Shown in pieces: positions 33,798-43,232 of a DNA stretch of 64,000 nucleotides. The notes under the pieces are model-generated. The model was not told the DNA's origin. It ran no database searches and saw only the letters and a list, made by a program, of their open reading frames with translations. Every line of letters starts with the position of its first letter. Within the stretch, counting starts at the first letter, position 1. The translations under genes were made by a program, and so were the position numbers. The stretch is from Bacillota bacterium (lineage in GTDB: Bacteria > Bacillota > Clostridia > Christensenellales > Aristaeellaceae): contig JAEZQK010000095.1 in the NCBI GenBank assembly GCA_023413135.1, positions 12,380-76,379 of the forward strand, written 5' to 3'.

Positions 33798-34850
33798 ATG
33801 AAGCCAAATGCGGAAAGGACGCAATATAACGAAGGCATGGAAAATGTAATTGGCAAGGACTTTCGCGGGTGTGCTTTGATTTCTCAAAATGGAACCACCT
33901 TGTTCCAAAAAGCACAGGGCTATGCCGACCTGCCTAATCAGATACCCAATACTGTTGATACAAAGTTTGCAACTGCATCTGCCGGAAAAGTATTTGTGGC
34001 GGTTGGAATTTTGCAGTTGATTGAACGGGGCCTGCTGTGTTTTGATGACACATTGGAAAATCTGCTGGAATTTGATTTAAACAGGATAGACCGCAAGATT
34101 ACAATCAAACAATTGCTGACGCACACTTCCGGCATCCCGGATTATTTTGACGAAAGCATCATGGGTGAATACGAAGAGCTGTGGAAGGATTATCCAAACT
34201 ACAAAGTTCGTACAAATAGGGATCTGCTGCCCTTATTCATTGATAAGCCGATGATGTATCCGCGCGGGGAAAAATTTCAGTATAACAATACCGGATATGT
34301 TGTGCTGGCGATGATCATCGAAAAAATCGCGGGACTCCCTTTTGATCAATTCCTGAAAACAAATATTTTTGATACTTGCTCCATGGACAGTACAGGATAT
34401 TATGAATTGGATAGACTCCCGGCAAAATGCGCAAACAACTATATTTTTGATGAGGGATGCAAAGGGTATCGCACCAACATTTACAGCGTTGATGCAAAAG
34501 GTACGGGCGCAGGCGGAGCATTTACCACCGTTGGGGATATACTTCGTTTTTGGAATAATCTATTGGATTACAGGCTGCTCCCGGAGAAAATGACCGAAGG
34601 AATGCTGAGCAGGCAAAGCGGCAACGGAACCGGTTTGGGAGAAGTGGCCTATGGTTATGGCGTATGGCTTGCCCCAAGCGGGACCAGCTACATTCCATAC
34701 TTTCAGGGCTGCGATCCCGGCGTAAGCTTTATTTCTGAATTCGAACCTCAGAACAATATCGTGACAACCCTTGTGAGCAACTATGGCGATAATGTCTGGC
34801 AGATCATGCGTGATATAAGAAAGGCTTTGTACGCAGATCGGAGCCTTTGA
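33798..34850 (+). CDS. serine hydrolase (beta-lactamase / class C-like family)
   Basis: A 350-residue protein of the penicillin-binding-protein-like serine hydrolases. The SxxK motif is Ser61-Ala-Gly-Lys64 (TASAGKVFVAVGIL), the second motif is the Tyr of QYNNTGYVVLAMI, and LLTHTSGIPDYF is the family signature. No signal peptide is seen, so it is probably cytosolic and acts as an esterase or peptidase rather than a resistance beta-lactamase. GAAAGGATC precedes the ATG, and it is probably co-translated with the esterase gene. Confidence 0.87.
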   Translation: MKPNAERTQYNEGMENVIGKDFRGCALISQNGTTLFQKAQGYADLPNQIPNTVDTKFATASAGKVFVAVGILQLIERGLLCFDDTLENLLEFDLNRIDRKITIKQLLTHTSGIPDYFDESIMGEYEELWKDYPNYKVRTNRDLLPLFIDKPMMYPRGEKFQYNNTGYVVLAMIIEKIAGLPFDQFLKTNIFDTCSMDSTGYYELDRLPAKCANNYIFDEGCKGYRTNIYSVDAKGTGAGGAFTTVGDILRFWNNLLDYRLLPEKMTEGMLSRQSGNGTGLGEVAYGYGVWLAPSGTSYIPYFQGCDPGVSFISEFEPQNNIVTTLVSNYGDNVWQIMRDIRKALYADRSL

Positions 34851-34921
34851 AAACGAACGCCTGGCCGGGTTTGTGCTGAAGTTCCGGGATCGGAAAGTAA
34901 ACATTGAAGAGGAAAGAAAAT

Positions 34922-35695
34922 ATGCAAAGGATACCCTACGGTGCACAAAAGAACTTTTCCGTATTTGAAGACACAATGGTAGAAATGACCTGGCAGGAGG
35001 TGCAACAGGCAGCGGACCGGGGCGCCGTTGTTTTGTTGCCCATCGGGATCGTGGAAGGGCATGGGCCGCACTTGGACCTGTCGGCTGATTTTTACTTAAG
35101 CACGCTGAATTGCCGCTATTTGAAGCAGGAACTTAAAGAGAAGGGAATTGAAGCCATCATCACGCCACCCTTTTATTGGGGGATCAGCCAGGACGTCAAA
35201 AAATATGCCGGCACTTTTTCCGTGCGCCCGGAAACCATGAAAGGATTATTGACAGATATTTTTGCATCCCTGAAAAGCTGGGGTTTTACAAGGGTCTTTG
35301 TTCAAAACGCCCATGGCGACCCTACGCATATTGATATGATCAAAAGCGCGATTGCTGCGGCCAATGAAGCACCCGATTTCAAGGCCTACTTCATGTGGGA
35401 ACTGGATGTTGAAGTGGGACACAATATCACCTTCCCTCCCATGCGGGAAGACAGGTTCCAGCCCGATTATCATGCGGGAGCCGTTGAAACGGCCCAAATG
35501 GCCGCATTCTTTCCCGAAAAGGTCCGCGCAGATGTGGCGAGGACACTGAAGCCTCAGGACAGCTTCCATCCGCTGGCCTATTGCGGAGACCCGGCCAGCT
35601 ATGGTTTGGAATTCAACATGGCAGAGTATACGCAGGCGGATGTTGCGCTGGACGTTTTGAAAATCGAAGCGGCCCTTTTACGGGACGGGAGATAA
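34922..35695 (+). CDS. creatininase-family amidohydrolase
   Basis: A 257-residue protein with the creatininase metal sites: Glu and His in IVEGHGPHLDLSADFY and Asp/His in FVQNAHGDPTH, plus a late Glu in HAGAVETAQMA. Family members hydrolyse cyclic or formyl amides (creatinine, formamido-pyrimidines in flavin or deazaflavin pathways); the substrate here is unknown. GAGGA lies before the ATG at 34922. An in-frame TTG at 34904 is less likely. Its neighbours give no pathway. Confidence 0.87.
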   Translation: MQRIPYGAQKNFSVFEDTMVEMTWQEVQQAADRGAVVLLPIGIVEGHGPHLDLSADFYLSTLNCRYLKQELKEKGIEAIITPPFYWGISQDVKKYAGTFSVRPETMKGLLTDIFASLKSWGFTRVFVQNAHGDPTHIDMIKSAIAAANEAPDFKAYFMWELDVEVGHNITFPPMREDRFQPDYHAGAVETAQMAAFFPEKVRADVARTLKPQDSFHPLAYCGDPASYGLEFNMAEYTQADVALDVLKIEAALLRDGR

Positions 35696-35749
35696 TTGAT
35701 TTTCATATGACCTCTGGCCTGGCGGCCTTTGATTCGAGAGGGGAATGCA

Positions 35750-36163
35750 ATGACAATCGAAAAATGTACATTGGCCGATTGTGCTCAATTGGCTGCCATG
35801 AACAAGCAATTGATCGAAGATGAGAAGCACGACAATCCTATGAATGTGGTTGAGCTGGAGCAAAGGATGCGGGGGTTTCTCGACGGGGAGTACGGTGCGT
35901 ATTTCTTTAAGATCCAGGAAGAAATCGTTGGCTATGCGCTGGTAAAGGATTCCACGGTGTCCAAGTATTTGAGGCAGTTCTTTATTCGCCGGGAGCATAG
36001 AAGAAAGGGATATGGAAGGGCTTTTTTCAGCGGGCTTTTGGAAATGCTGGGGGAAAAAGAGATTGACGTTGAGGTTTTGTGCTGGAACGAGGCCGGTATT
36101 CGATTTTGGGAAAGCCTTGGGTTTTCGCCAAGAAGCATATACATGCGCTACCGGAAGGAATGA
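35750..36163 (+). CDS. GNAT family N-acetyltransferase
   Basis: A 137-residue GNAT with the acetyl-CoA loop RREHRRKGYGRAFF (motif A) and the late CWNEAGIRFWESLGF strand-turn typical of motif B. GAGAGGGGAA sits before the ATG at 35750; upstream in-frame starts lack a site. The substrate is unknown. It lies between the creatininase-like and HD-hydrolase genes, all in the same direction with short gaps. Confidence 0.87.
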   Translation: MTIEKCTLADCAQLAAMNKQLIEDEKHDNPMNVVELEQRMRGFLDGEYGAYFFKIQEEIVGYALVKDSTVSKYLRQFFIRREHRRKGYGRAFFSGLLEMLGEKEIDVEVLCWNEAGIRFWESLGFSPRSIYMRYRKE

Positions 36164-36255
36164 AGGCAGGCAGGAAATGCGGACACATGGCCGTGCGCGG
36201 ATAATGCATCTGCCGTGGTGCCATGAACAGTTCTAATAAAGCATAAGAGGTAAAA

Positions 36256-36948
36256 ATGAACGCACAAATATATAAAACAATTGAAAACCATATGCGTAAG
36301 GCTATGAAGGACAGTGCCCACGACAAGGAGCATATCTACCGGGTGCTGTATGTCGCACTGGATATTGCTAGCCAGGAGGAACATGTTGACCTGGATGTTT
36401 TGGTCGCAGCCTGCCTTCTGCATGACATCGGCAGGGAAGAGCAGTTCAAGAACCCAAAGGTCTGCCATGCGGAAGCTGGAAGCAAAATGGCATATGATTT
36501 TCTTGTTCAAAACGGCTGGACACAGGACAAGGCCAACCATGTGAGGGAGTGCATACTATCCCACCGGTACAGAAATGATAATCTTCCTGACAGCTTGGAA
36601 GCGAAAATTCTGTTTGACGCAGACAAAATTGACGCTGCCGGAACACTGGGCATTGCAAGGACCTTGATTTATAAGGGGCAGGTTTCTGATCCACTGTATA
36701 CGGTGGATGAAAAGGGACATGTGCTGGATGGCGGGTCCGAAGAGCCCCCGTCGTTCTTCCATGAATACAAGTTCAAGCTAGAAAAGGTATATGATCTGTT
36801 CTATACGAAGCGAGGAAGGGAAATCGCCTGGAAGCGCCGTGATTCGGCGGCCGCGTTTTACAATGGCCTGCTTACGGAAGCAAGGGAATGCTACACTGCA
36901 GGGAAGCGCAGCCTGGAGGATATATTGACCGGGAGTGGCGAGAACTGA
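36256..36948 (+). CDS. HD-domain phosphohydrolase
   Basis: A 230-residue HD protein. The first His is in AHDKEHIYRV, the His-Asp pair is in ACLLHDIGREEQ, and the last Asp is in LFDADKIDAAGTLG. This matches the YedJ-like group of predicted metal-dependent phosphohydrolases, whose substrates are probably nucleotides. The whole motif set is intact, unlike in the HD-like gene at 14148. AAGAGGT precedes the ATG. Confidence 0.88.
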   Translation: MNAQIYKTIENHMRKAMKDSAHDKEHIYRVLYVALDIASQEEHVDLDVLVAACLLHDIGREEQFKNPKVCHAEAGSKMAYDFLVQNGWTQDKANHVRECILSHRYRNDNLPDSLEAKILFDADKIDAAGTLGIARTLIYKGQVSDPLYTVDEKGHVLDGGSEEPPSFFHEYKFKLEKVYDLFYTKRGREIAWKRRDSAAAFYNGLLTEARECYTAGKRSLEDILTGSGEN

Positions 36949-37048
36949 AAACATTGGACCACATGCGCAAGGGTAAGGCCCTATGAACATGATCTTTTTT
37001 CCATTCAACCATATGCAACCGGTTTGTGGCGCATGGGAGGGCATGTTA

Positions 37049-39205
37049 ATGGAAGCCAGCTTCACGGTCAACGAAACGTTCGAGAGCATTCCGGACAGCT
37101 TTTTCACACTGGATGATCAGTGGCGCATCACCTATGCAAACCAAAAAGCTGCCGATATCGTGGGGCGGCAGCCGAAAGAGCTTGTAGGGAAGGTGCTGTG
37201 GGAAGAGTTCCCTGAGCTATGCGGCACCGTTGTTGACAGTACATACCATATGGCCAGAGAGACCGGCATGGTGCAGCGCGCAGAGATGAACGGGCCTGAA
37301 GATGGTACATGGTACAGTGTTCTGGCGGTTCCCACGCAAGATGAGATCCATGTGTATGGCCAGGATATTACCTGGCGCAAGCAGGCTGAAAAAGCTTTGC
37401 TGCTAAATGAAGAACGGGAAGCTTTTTTATTAAAACTCAGCGATGCCATCCGGCCGCTGGCCGACCCGCTGGATATCCAGGAAGCTGCCGCCCGCGTGCT
37501 GGGCGAGCATCTTCACGCGGACAGAGCATTTTATTGCGATGTAGTGCAAAAGGATGGGGCGGAATACTTTTCCACGCAGCGGATGTATCATGCCTGGAAC
37601 GACTCTTTCCCCCTGGGCTTGACCAGGGTGGACAAAATGGCGAAGTTGATCGACGAGTGCAGCGAAGGGCGTACGATTGTGATCAATGATCTTGCATCCG
37701 ATCCACGGTTGAATGACCGGGAACGCGTGGCCTGCCGTTCCATGCAAATGATATCGATGATCTGCGTGCCGCTGATCAAAAACGGAAGGTTTACGGCATG
37801 CTTTGTCGTTCACCAATCTCATGCATGCTGCTGGACACCGCATGGAATAAACCTCGTGGAGGAAACGGCGGAGCGTACCTGGGCGGCGGTGGAGCGGGCA
37901 AGGGCGACGGTTGCGCTGCGGGAAAGCCAGGCGGAGCTTACGGCAGATCTTAACGATGCAAAGCTATTGCAGGGTGTCAGCCTTGTATTTTTTCATGAAG
38001 ACGACATACAGGCGCTGTATGACAAGATTGTGGACGCGGCTGCCAGCATCATGCATTCTCAATCCGCCAGCCTGCAGGTATACTATCCGCAGCGCGGAAA
38101 CGGCGGTGAACTCAAGCTGCTGGCATATAAGGGGCTTTGCCGGAAAACGGCGGATGCCTGGGAATTTATCAACATCACGGCCAATACTCCTTGTGCCACA
38201 GCATGGCGTGCCGGACACCGCGTGCTTGTGAGCGATGTGGTGACGTGCGATTTCATGACGGGAACGGATACTGTAATTCCTTTTTTGCAGGCAGGCATTT
38301 ACGCCACCCAGGCCACGCCCTTGTACTCCCGCAGGGGCCAACTGCTTGGCATGATCTCCACCCATTGGAATGTTAGGCATGAGCCCTCGGAGAGGCAATT
38401 GCGCTTTCTGGATGTTCTGGCCAGGCAGGCTGCCGATTTGATTGAGCGCAGGCTGGCGGAATTGGCTTTGCGGGAGAGCCAGGAGCGTACGCTTCATTTA
38501 AACAGGGAACTGGAGGAGGCCGATAGAAACAAGAACGAGTTTTTGAGCGCTCTAGGCCATGAACTGCGCAATCCACTTGCGGCCATCTCCGTTGGGCTGC
38601 AAGTGATCGATACTGCACGGGATGCAAACGAGACAGGCTATGCGATAGAAATCATGAAACGGCAGATGAATCAACTGTGCCGCCTGGTGGATGACCTGCT
38701 GGATCTGACAAGGATCAAGTGCAACAAGATCCAACTGAAAAAGGAAAAGGTGGAACTCAATACGCTTGCCATGCTGACCGGGGAAGATATACGGCAGCTC
38801 TTTGAAAAGAAAGGGATAAGGCTGAGCATACGCACAGGCTGCGAGCCGCTTTACCTTGATGCGGATCCTGTGCGGCTGAAACAAATCATTGAAAATCTTT
38901 TGCATAACGCAAACAAATTCACCGATGCGGGCGGCGAAACGGAACTGATGGTATACCGGGATGAGAAGGAGGCCGTTATACGCGTTATGGACAACGGGAT
39001 CGGAATCAAGCAGGAGATGCTGCCCATTCTGTTTGAACCATTCACCCAGGCAGATGAGTCGCTGGACAGAAGCAACGGCGGCCTTGGCCTAGGGCTTTCC
39101 ATTGTCAGGAGCATCGCGCTGCTCCACGGCGGGTCGGCCGCTGCCTTCAGCGAAGGATTGGGGAAGGGATCCAGCTTTTTGGTCCGCCTCCCACTCTTTG
39201 GTTAG
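37049..39205 (+). CDS. PAS-GAF-GAF sensor histidine kinase
   Basis: A 718-residue kinase without transmembrane helices. It has an N-terminal PAS domain (about 5-110, IPDSFFTLDDQWRITYANQKAADIVG), a first GAF domain (about 135-280), a second GAF domain (about 310-460), the H-box NEFLSALGHELRNPLAAISV with His near 505, and an ATPase domain (NLLHNANKFTDAG, DNGIGIKQEML, GGLGLGLSIVRSI). It should sense soluble signals or light/redox cofactors in the cytosol. No response regulator is adjacent, so it is an orphan. The ATG at 37049 is 8 bases after GGGAGG; earlier in-frame ATGs are possible. Confidence 0.9.
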   Translation: MEASFTVNETFESIPDSFFTLDDQWRITYANQKAADIVGRQPKELVGKVLWEEFPELCGTVVDSTYHMARETGMVQRAEMNGPEDGTWYSVLAVPTQDEIHVYGQDITWRKQAEKALLLNEEREAFLLKLSDAIRPLADPLDIQEAAARVLGEHLHADRAFYCDVVQKDGAEYFSTQRMYHAWNDSFPLGLTRVDKMAKLIDECSEGRTIVINDLASDPRLNDRERVACRSMQMISMICVPLIKNGRFTACFVVHQSHACCWTPHGINLVEETAERTWAAVERARATVALRESQAELTADLNDAKLLQGVSLVFFHEDDIQALYDKIVDAAASIMHSQSASLQVYYPQRGNGGELKLLAYKGLCRKTADAWEFINITANTPCATAWRAGHRVLVSDVVTCDFMTGTDTVIPFLQAGIYATQATPLYSRRGQLLGMISTHWNVRHEPSERQLRFLDVLARQAADLIERRLAELALRESQERTLHLNRELEEADRNKNEFLSALGHELRNPLAAISVGLQVIDTARDANETGYAIEIMKRQMNQLCRLVDDLLDLTRIKCNKIQLKKEKVELNTLAMLTGEDIRQLFEKKGIRLSIRTGCEPLYLDADPVRLKQIIENLLHNANKFTDAGGETELMVYRDEKEAVIRVMDNGIGIKQEMLPILFEPFTQADESLDRSNGGLGLGLSIVRSIALLHGGSAAAFSEGLGKGSSFLVRLPLFG

Positions 39206-39293
39206 GTAAGCTTCGTCTATAACGGCGGATACTTTGATACGAAGATATTTGCCATACTAAAATCGGATGATGAGCGGTATAGGAGATGACATC

Positions 39294-40247
39294 ATGCAAA
39301 CGATCCGTAATTCATGGATCAAACTGAAGGAGCACCTTGATCCTGAGGATTGCCAACTGATAGGCGGCCTGGCGGAGGAATGCATCCGTGAGGATGGCGT
39401 TGCCTTGAAGCTGGAACTGGATTACAAACTGGGCGCAGCCTTGGAAAGCAGCTCCTCAGCGGCCATGAAGGCCGTGAACGAGCTGATGTACTTTGAGGGG
39501 GAAAAGCTGATCGGCTATATTGGCATCGGCAATTTCGGCGGCGCAGGATCGCCTGCAGAACTCAATGGCATGGTGCATCCCAAGTATAGGCGTCAGGGTG
39601 CGTTTCAAACGCTGAGTGAGCTGGCCATAGGGGAGTGCAAGCGTCAAAAAATAAAAAGCATCCTTTTGCTTTGCGACAGGCAGTCTTCCGCCGGGCAAAA
39701 GTTTATTGAAAAAACGAAGGCGCGCTACCACCACTCGGAATTTGAAATGTACCTGCGCAATGAGGAGGCGGTGTCCCGGAAGATATCCTCCGGGGATATC
39801 GCCTTCCGAAGGGCTACCAATAAAGACGCACGCGAGGTTGCAAGGCACAACGCCATCTATTTCGGAGAAGAGCGCAATGAAGAATATCATCCTTCGGCGG
39901 AAGATGGGGTGGATTGTTCCAGCCAAGGCTTACTGATGCCTGAAGAGGAAGAGAAAAAAGGCATGACGATCTATTTCGCATTGCACGGCGAACAGGTCAT
40001 CGGCAAGGTGCATCTGCAATTGATATCCGGGGTGGGGGGGATTTACGGCCTTGGCGTGCTGCCGGAATACAGGGGCAAGGGTTTGGGGCGTGCCGTTTTG
40101 CTTGGTGCCGTTGAACAACTGAAGCAAGCAGGCGCAAAGGAAATCATGCTCCAGGTGGCCACAGGCAATGCCAATGCTTTGCATCTGTATCAGTCCTGCG
40201 GGTTTGAAGTAACATCCACCATGGATTATTACGAGTTAGCGCTGTAA
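39294..40247 (+). CDS. tandem-domain GNAT acetyltransferase
   Basis: A 317-residue protein made of two GNAT domains. The first has acetyl-CoA loop HPKYRRQGAFQTL (near residue 100), the second LPEYRGKGLGRAVLLG (near residue 260) and NANALHLYQSCGFEV at the end. Two-domain GNATs often have one active and one inactive half; here the second half has the better motif. TAGGAG precedes the ATG at 39294. The substrate is unknown. It ends shortly before the promoter of the MarR-GNAT gene. Confidence 0.87.
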   Translation: MQTIRNSWIKLKEHLDPEDCQLIGGLAEECIREDGVALKLELDYKLGAALESSSSAAMKAVNELMYFEGEKLIGYIGIGNFGGAGSPAELNGMVHPKYRRQGAFQTLSELAIGECKRQKIKSILLLCDRQSSAGQKFIEKTKARYHHSEFEMYLRNEEAVSRKISSGDIAFRRATNKDAREVARHNAIYFGEERNEEYHPSAEDGVDCSSQGLLMPEEEEKKGMTIYFALHGEQVIGKVHLQLISGVGGIYGLGVLPEYRGKGLGRAVLLGAVEQLKQAGAKEIMLQVATGNANALHLYQSCGFEVTSTMDYYELAL

Positions 40248-40253
40248 AATTAT

Positions 40254-40282
40254 TTGACAAAGTCAACTAATTGCATTATACT
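40254..40282 (+). promoter_or_regulatory. promoter and likely MarR operator
   Basis: TTGACA (40254-40259), a 17-base spacer, and TATACT (40277-40282). The -35 box is part of the palindrome TTGAC-AAA-GTCAA (40254-40266), a good candidate for a MarR-dimer site allowing the encoded MarR-GNAT protein to repress its own gene. Confidence 0.75.
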
Positions 40283-40312
40283 GCAAGGCAATACATGGAA
40301 GGGGGAGCCCTT

Positions 40313-41248
40313 ATGCATGCGGCGCCTGCAGCCTTGATACACGCCATCCGGAAGTTCAACCGGTTTTACACAAACATACTGGGTCTATTGAACCAGCATT
40401 TGCTGGGCAGTGAGTTTTCCCTGCCGGAGGTTCGTGTGCTCTACGAGCTTGCCCACGGCCGGGACATCACCGCAAAGCAGCTGACAGGGGAGCTGAGAAT
40501 CGATCCCGGTTACTTGAGCAGAACGATCAAGCGCCTGGAAAAGCAGGACCTTGTATACAGGGTGCAGTCCAAAGAGGACGGCCGGTCATATCATCTGTAC
40601 CTGACGGACAGGGGGAAAGAAACATTTTTAAGGCTTGATGAGCTATCAGATAGACAAATTGGCGGGCTTACGGCAGATTTGAGCACGGACAGCCAGGCGC
40701 AGCTTGCACAGGGCATGCGGGCCATTGAGGAAGCCTTGGCGGACAAGCCTGCTGTTTCTAAAGAAAGCATTGATATCCGCTGCGATTTAAGGCCGGGCGA
40801 TGCGGGATACCTTATTTATCTGCACGGATGGATCTACTTTCAGGAATGCGGATACGACCATGGCTTTGAAGGGTACGTATGCAAAACCTTCTACGAGTTT
40901 TTTGAAAATTACCGGCCTGACAAAGACAAATTGTGGTTTGCCGAGGCGGATGGCAAAATCATCGGCGCCATCGCCGTTGTGGGCCATACGGATAAAAGGG
41001 CGCAGCTGAGATGGTTCATCCTTCACCCGGATTACCGCGGCATGGGACTAGGATCAAGGCTGATGGGAGAGGCTATGGGATTTTGCAGAAAAAAGGGATA
41101 CAAGGATATCTTTCTTTTTACCACCCAGGACCAGCAGACCGCCATCCGGATGTACGAAAAGGCGGGGTTTCAAAAGGTATCGGAGCATAAAACCCACATG
41201 TGGGGAAAGCAGCTGAAGGAGCTGACGTACGAGTTGCATATGTCCTGA
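40313..41248 (+). CDS. MarR-type regulator fused to GNAT acetyltransferase
   Basis: A 311-residue fusion. Residues 1-145 are a MarR winged helix (LPEVRVLYELAHGRDITAKQLTGELRIDPGYLSRTIKRLEKQGLV-like core). Residues 150-311 are a GNAT domain with loop LHPDYRGMGLGSRLMGEA and FTTQDQQTAIRMYEKAGF. The fusion is a known bifunctional family whose GNAT half may sense acetyl-CoA or modify a ligand. GGGGGAG precedes the ATG at 40313. Its own promoter contains a palindrome over the -35 box, so autoregulation is likely. Confidence 0.9.
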   Translation: MHAAPAALIHAIRKFNRFYTNILGLLNQHLLGSEFSLPEVRVLYELAHGRDITAKQLTGELRIDPGYLSRTIKRLEKQDLVYRVQSKEDGRSYHLYLTDRGKETFLRLDELSDRQIGGLTADLSTDSQAQLAQGMRAIEEALADKPAVSKESIDIRCDLRPGDAGYLIYLHGWIYFQECGYDHGFEGYVCKTFYEFFENYRPDKDKLWFAEADGKIIGAIAVVGHTDKRAQLRWFILHPDYRGMGLGSRLMGEAMGFCRKKGYKDIFLFTTQDQQTAIRMYEKAGFQKVSEHKTHMWGKQLKELTYELHMS

Positions 41249-41259
41249 AACTACCAGAT

Positions 41260-41449
41260 TGTCAACTACAGAAGTTTCGGAATGTGGACCATTCATCTTT
41301 GCCTGAACGCCGTAGGGGCGGGGCTCTGCTCCGCCCGTCGCGGTAGGTAATGTTTCTCATAGGGCGGAGCAGAGCCCCGCCCCTACGGCGTTGTATATTT
41401 ATTGGTTTATCTGCCGGGGTTTATGAAATTCGTAACTTCTGTAGTTAAC
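41260..41449. repeat. nested palindromic repeat element
   Basis: Outer arms 41260-41276 and 41433-41449 are 17-bp inverted copies with one mismatch. Inner arms 41308-41336 and 41362-41390 are perfect 29-bp inverted copies. The inner arms start with CGCCGTAGGGGCG, related to the edge of the repeat at 5210-5336. There is no coding capacity. It fills the gap between the MarR-GNAT and nitroreductase genes and could fold into a long stem in RNA. Confidence 0.8.
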
Positions 41450-41481
41450 AGACCACTACTTAAGATGGAGGATCAAATCAT

Positions 41482-42048
41482 ATGGATCAACTTCAAACTC
41501 TGATGGATATTCTTTGCAAGCGCCGCAGTACAAGGGTGTATGAGGCGGAAAAACCCGTGGAGCGGGAGAAGATCATTACCATGCTTCAGGCGGCCATGGC
41601 GGCTCCCTCCGCATGCAACCTGCAGCCCTGGGAATTCATCGTCATCGATACTCCCCAGCGGTTAAAGCAGCTGAAGGAATGCATCGGCGAAAGCAACGGA
41701 AGGTATTACAACGCGCCTGCCGCCTTTGTGGTGTGCGCCAATACAAGCTACATACCCTGGGAAAGCAACGGAGAAATGGATACCAGCGCCGCCATTGAGA
41801 ATATTCTGCTGGCGGCCACCGTGCTTAATTTGGGCACAGTTTGGATCGGCGACATCGACAGGGATGGCATCCATGCGTTGCTGGATATCCCGGCCCACGT
41901 ATCGGTGAACAGTGTGGTGCTCTTTGGCTATCCAGCCGAGGCAAAAGCTTCCCGCACCCAGTATAACGAGGAAGCCGTATATTGGGACAAGTATGATCCA
42001 AAGCTCGAGCACCCGGAAAGGACGACGGCGCTGAGGTTCAAGCCGTAG
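41482..42048 (+). CDS. nitroreductase family protein
   Basis: A 188-residue FMN-dependent nitroreductase fold protein: CKRRSTRVYEAEKPV (FMN phosphate contact), AAMAAPSACNLQPWEFIVID and the C-terminal LFGYPAEAK are family hallmarks. It would use NAD(P)H to reduce nitro-aromatic or quinone-like compounds. ATGGAGGATC precedes the ATG. A strong terminator follows. It lies next to the MarR-GNAT regulator but is separated from it by a 190-bp repeat, so co-regulation is uncertain. Confidence 0.9.
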   Translation: MDQLQTLMDILCKRRSTRVYEAEKPVEREKIITMLQAAMAAPSACNLQPWEFIVIDTPQRLKQLKECIGESNGRYYNAPAAFVVCANTSYIPWESNGEMDTSAAIENILLAATVLNLGTVWIGDIDRDGIHALLDIPAHVSVNSVVLFGYPAEAKASRTQYNEEAVYWDKYDPKLEHPERTTALRFKP

Positions 42049-42067
42049 GCAATATCCAATCTATGAA

Positions 42068-42098
42068 AACCTCCCGAAGAAATCCGGGAGGTTTTTTG
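42068..42098 (+). terminator. terminator of the nitroreductase gene
   Basis: Perfect 9-bp stem AACCTCCCG / CGGGAGGTT (42068-42076 with 42085-42093) followed by TTTTG, 19 bases after the stop. Confidence 0.9.
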
Positions 42099-42168
42099 TC
42101 CGGGGAAAATACCCTCTGCGTGATAAATCGCCGGGAAATTGCCAAAATAACGGCTGGGGAGGGAGGCC

Positions 42169-43041
42169 ATGACACAGTTTTTTTGGACCCATACGATCTG
42201 GTACATTCTTTTGGGACTTGTTTCCATCCTTGAGCTGGGATATGTTCTGATAAAGTCGGACAACCGCAAGCTAATGCTTGCCTTGTTTCTTACTATATCC
42301 GGGATCCTTTTTTTGATTGAAGTTCAAGTGCTGGCTGTTTTGAAAGCGTATGACTATTTTCCCATGATCGCTGCCCACAAATCAGAAATTGACGACAGCA
42401 TTTTCGGGAATATATTTTCACAATTATCCATTGCCGCAACGGCACTGCTCGTTTCCTTCCTCAAGCTAAAAAAATATTGGTATGTGATCTGTGCGCTGTT
42501 GTATGGCGGAATAGAAGAATTGTTTATATATCTGGGTATCTATCGCCATTACTGGTACAAAACATGGATGACCATCGTTGGGTTTACCATACTGCTGTGG
42601 CTGATGAACAAAGTCTACCTAAAGGCCTTCAAAAGCCCCGGACGCATCTACAAGTATGCATGCACCTTCTTTGCGGTGTATACGTTGTTTGTACATCTCA
42701 TATCCATACCAATCAGACTGATATCCATTCCGCCATTCAAATTGCTGCTTCAGGATGAATGGGCCAGTGTTGCCGTCAATGTTGCGCTGAATTACCTGCC
42801 GTTGTCCAACAGCATCATGATCGTCCATTACAAAAGGCTGAAAAGGCGATATCACGCGGTCGTCATCGCCGCACTATACGCGGTTTACTATGTTGCATAC
42901 GCGGTGGGCTATATTGTTTATGAGAATATCCGGCAACTGTTAGTATTTGCAACCATCCAGATACTTGGGATATCCCTTTTCGTGCATATTGTTGACCGGC
43001 TGTACGATCATATACCCATTGTGGGTGTGGAGAAACGGTAA
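42169..43041 (+). CDS. multipass membrane protein, CBO0543-like
   Basis: A 290-residue protein with seven or eight hydrophobic helices. The middle motif GGIEELFIYLGIYRHYWYKTW and the C-terminal interface helices resemble CBO0543-type proteins and, more weakly, the protein at 21827. No catalytic motif is seen; the acidic GGIEE within a membrane helix is the best candidate for a functional site. GGGAGGGAGG precedes the ATG. It stands alone between the nitroreductase terminator and a GNAT gene with its own promoter. Confidence 0.65.
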   Translation: MTQFFWTHTIWYILLGLVSILELGYVLIKSDNRKLMLALFLTISGILFLIEVQVLAVLKAYDYFPMIAAHKSEIDDSIFGNIFSQLSIAATALLVSFLKLKKYWYVICALLYGGIEELFIYLGIYRHYWYKTWMTIVGFTILLWLMNKVYLKAFKSPGRIYKYACTFFAVYTLFVHLISIPIRLISIPPFKLLLQDEWASVAVNVALNYLPLSNSIMIVHYKRLKRRYHAVVIAALYAVYYVAYAVGYIVYENIRQLLVFATIQILGISLFVHIVDRLYDHIPIVGVEKR

Positions 43042-43074
43042 CCTGCCGTTTCATCTGTGCGAAAATGAAATCAT

Positions 43075-43104
43075 TTGAAAACTGGCTGCTCTTTGCAGTA
43101 TAAT
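43075..43104 (+). promoter_or_regulatory. promoter of the GNAT gene at 43233
   Basis: TTGAAA (43075-43080), an 18-base spacer, and TATAAT (43099-43104), leaving a leader of about 120 bases. Confidence 0.65.
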
Positions 43105-43232
43105 ATCCATGTATTTCCTGAAACCGGCAACAAAAGTCAGAAACAAGGCTATGCGGGCGATACGAAGGCAGATCGATGGCAGCGGCACTTTTTAATCTGG
43201 GCATCTCCTTTGATGAAAGAAAGGAAAATCGA

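Noticed and set aside
41260..41449. CRISPR array or tRNA at the inverted repeats
   Set aside because: There is only one pair of inverted arms, with no regularly spaced direct repeats and no cloverleaf.
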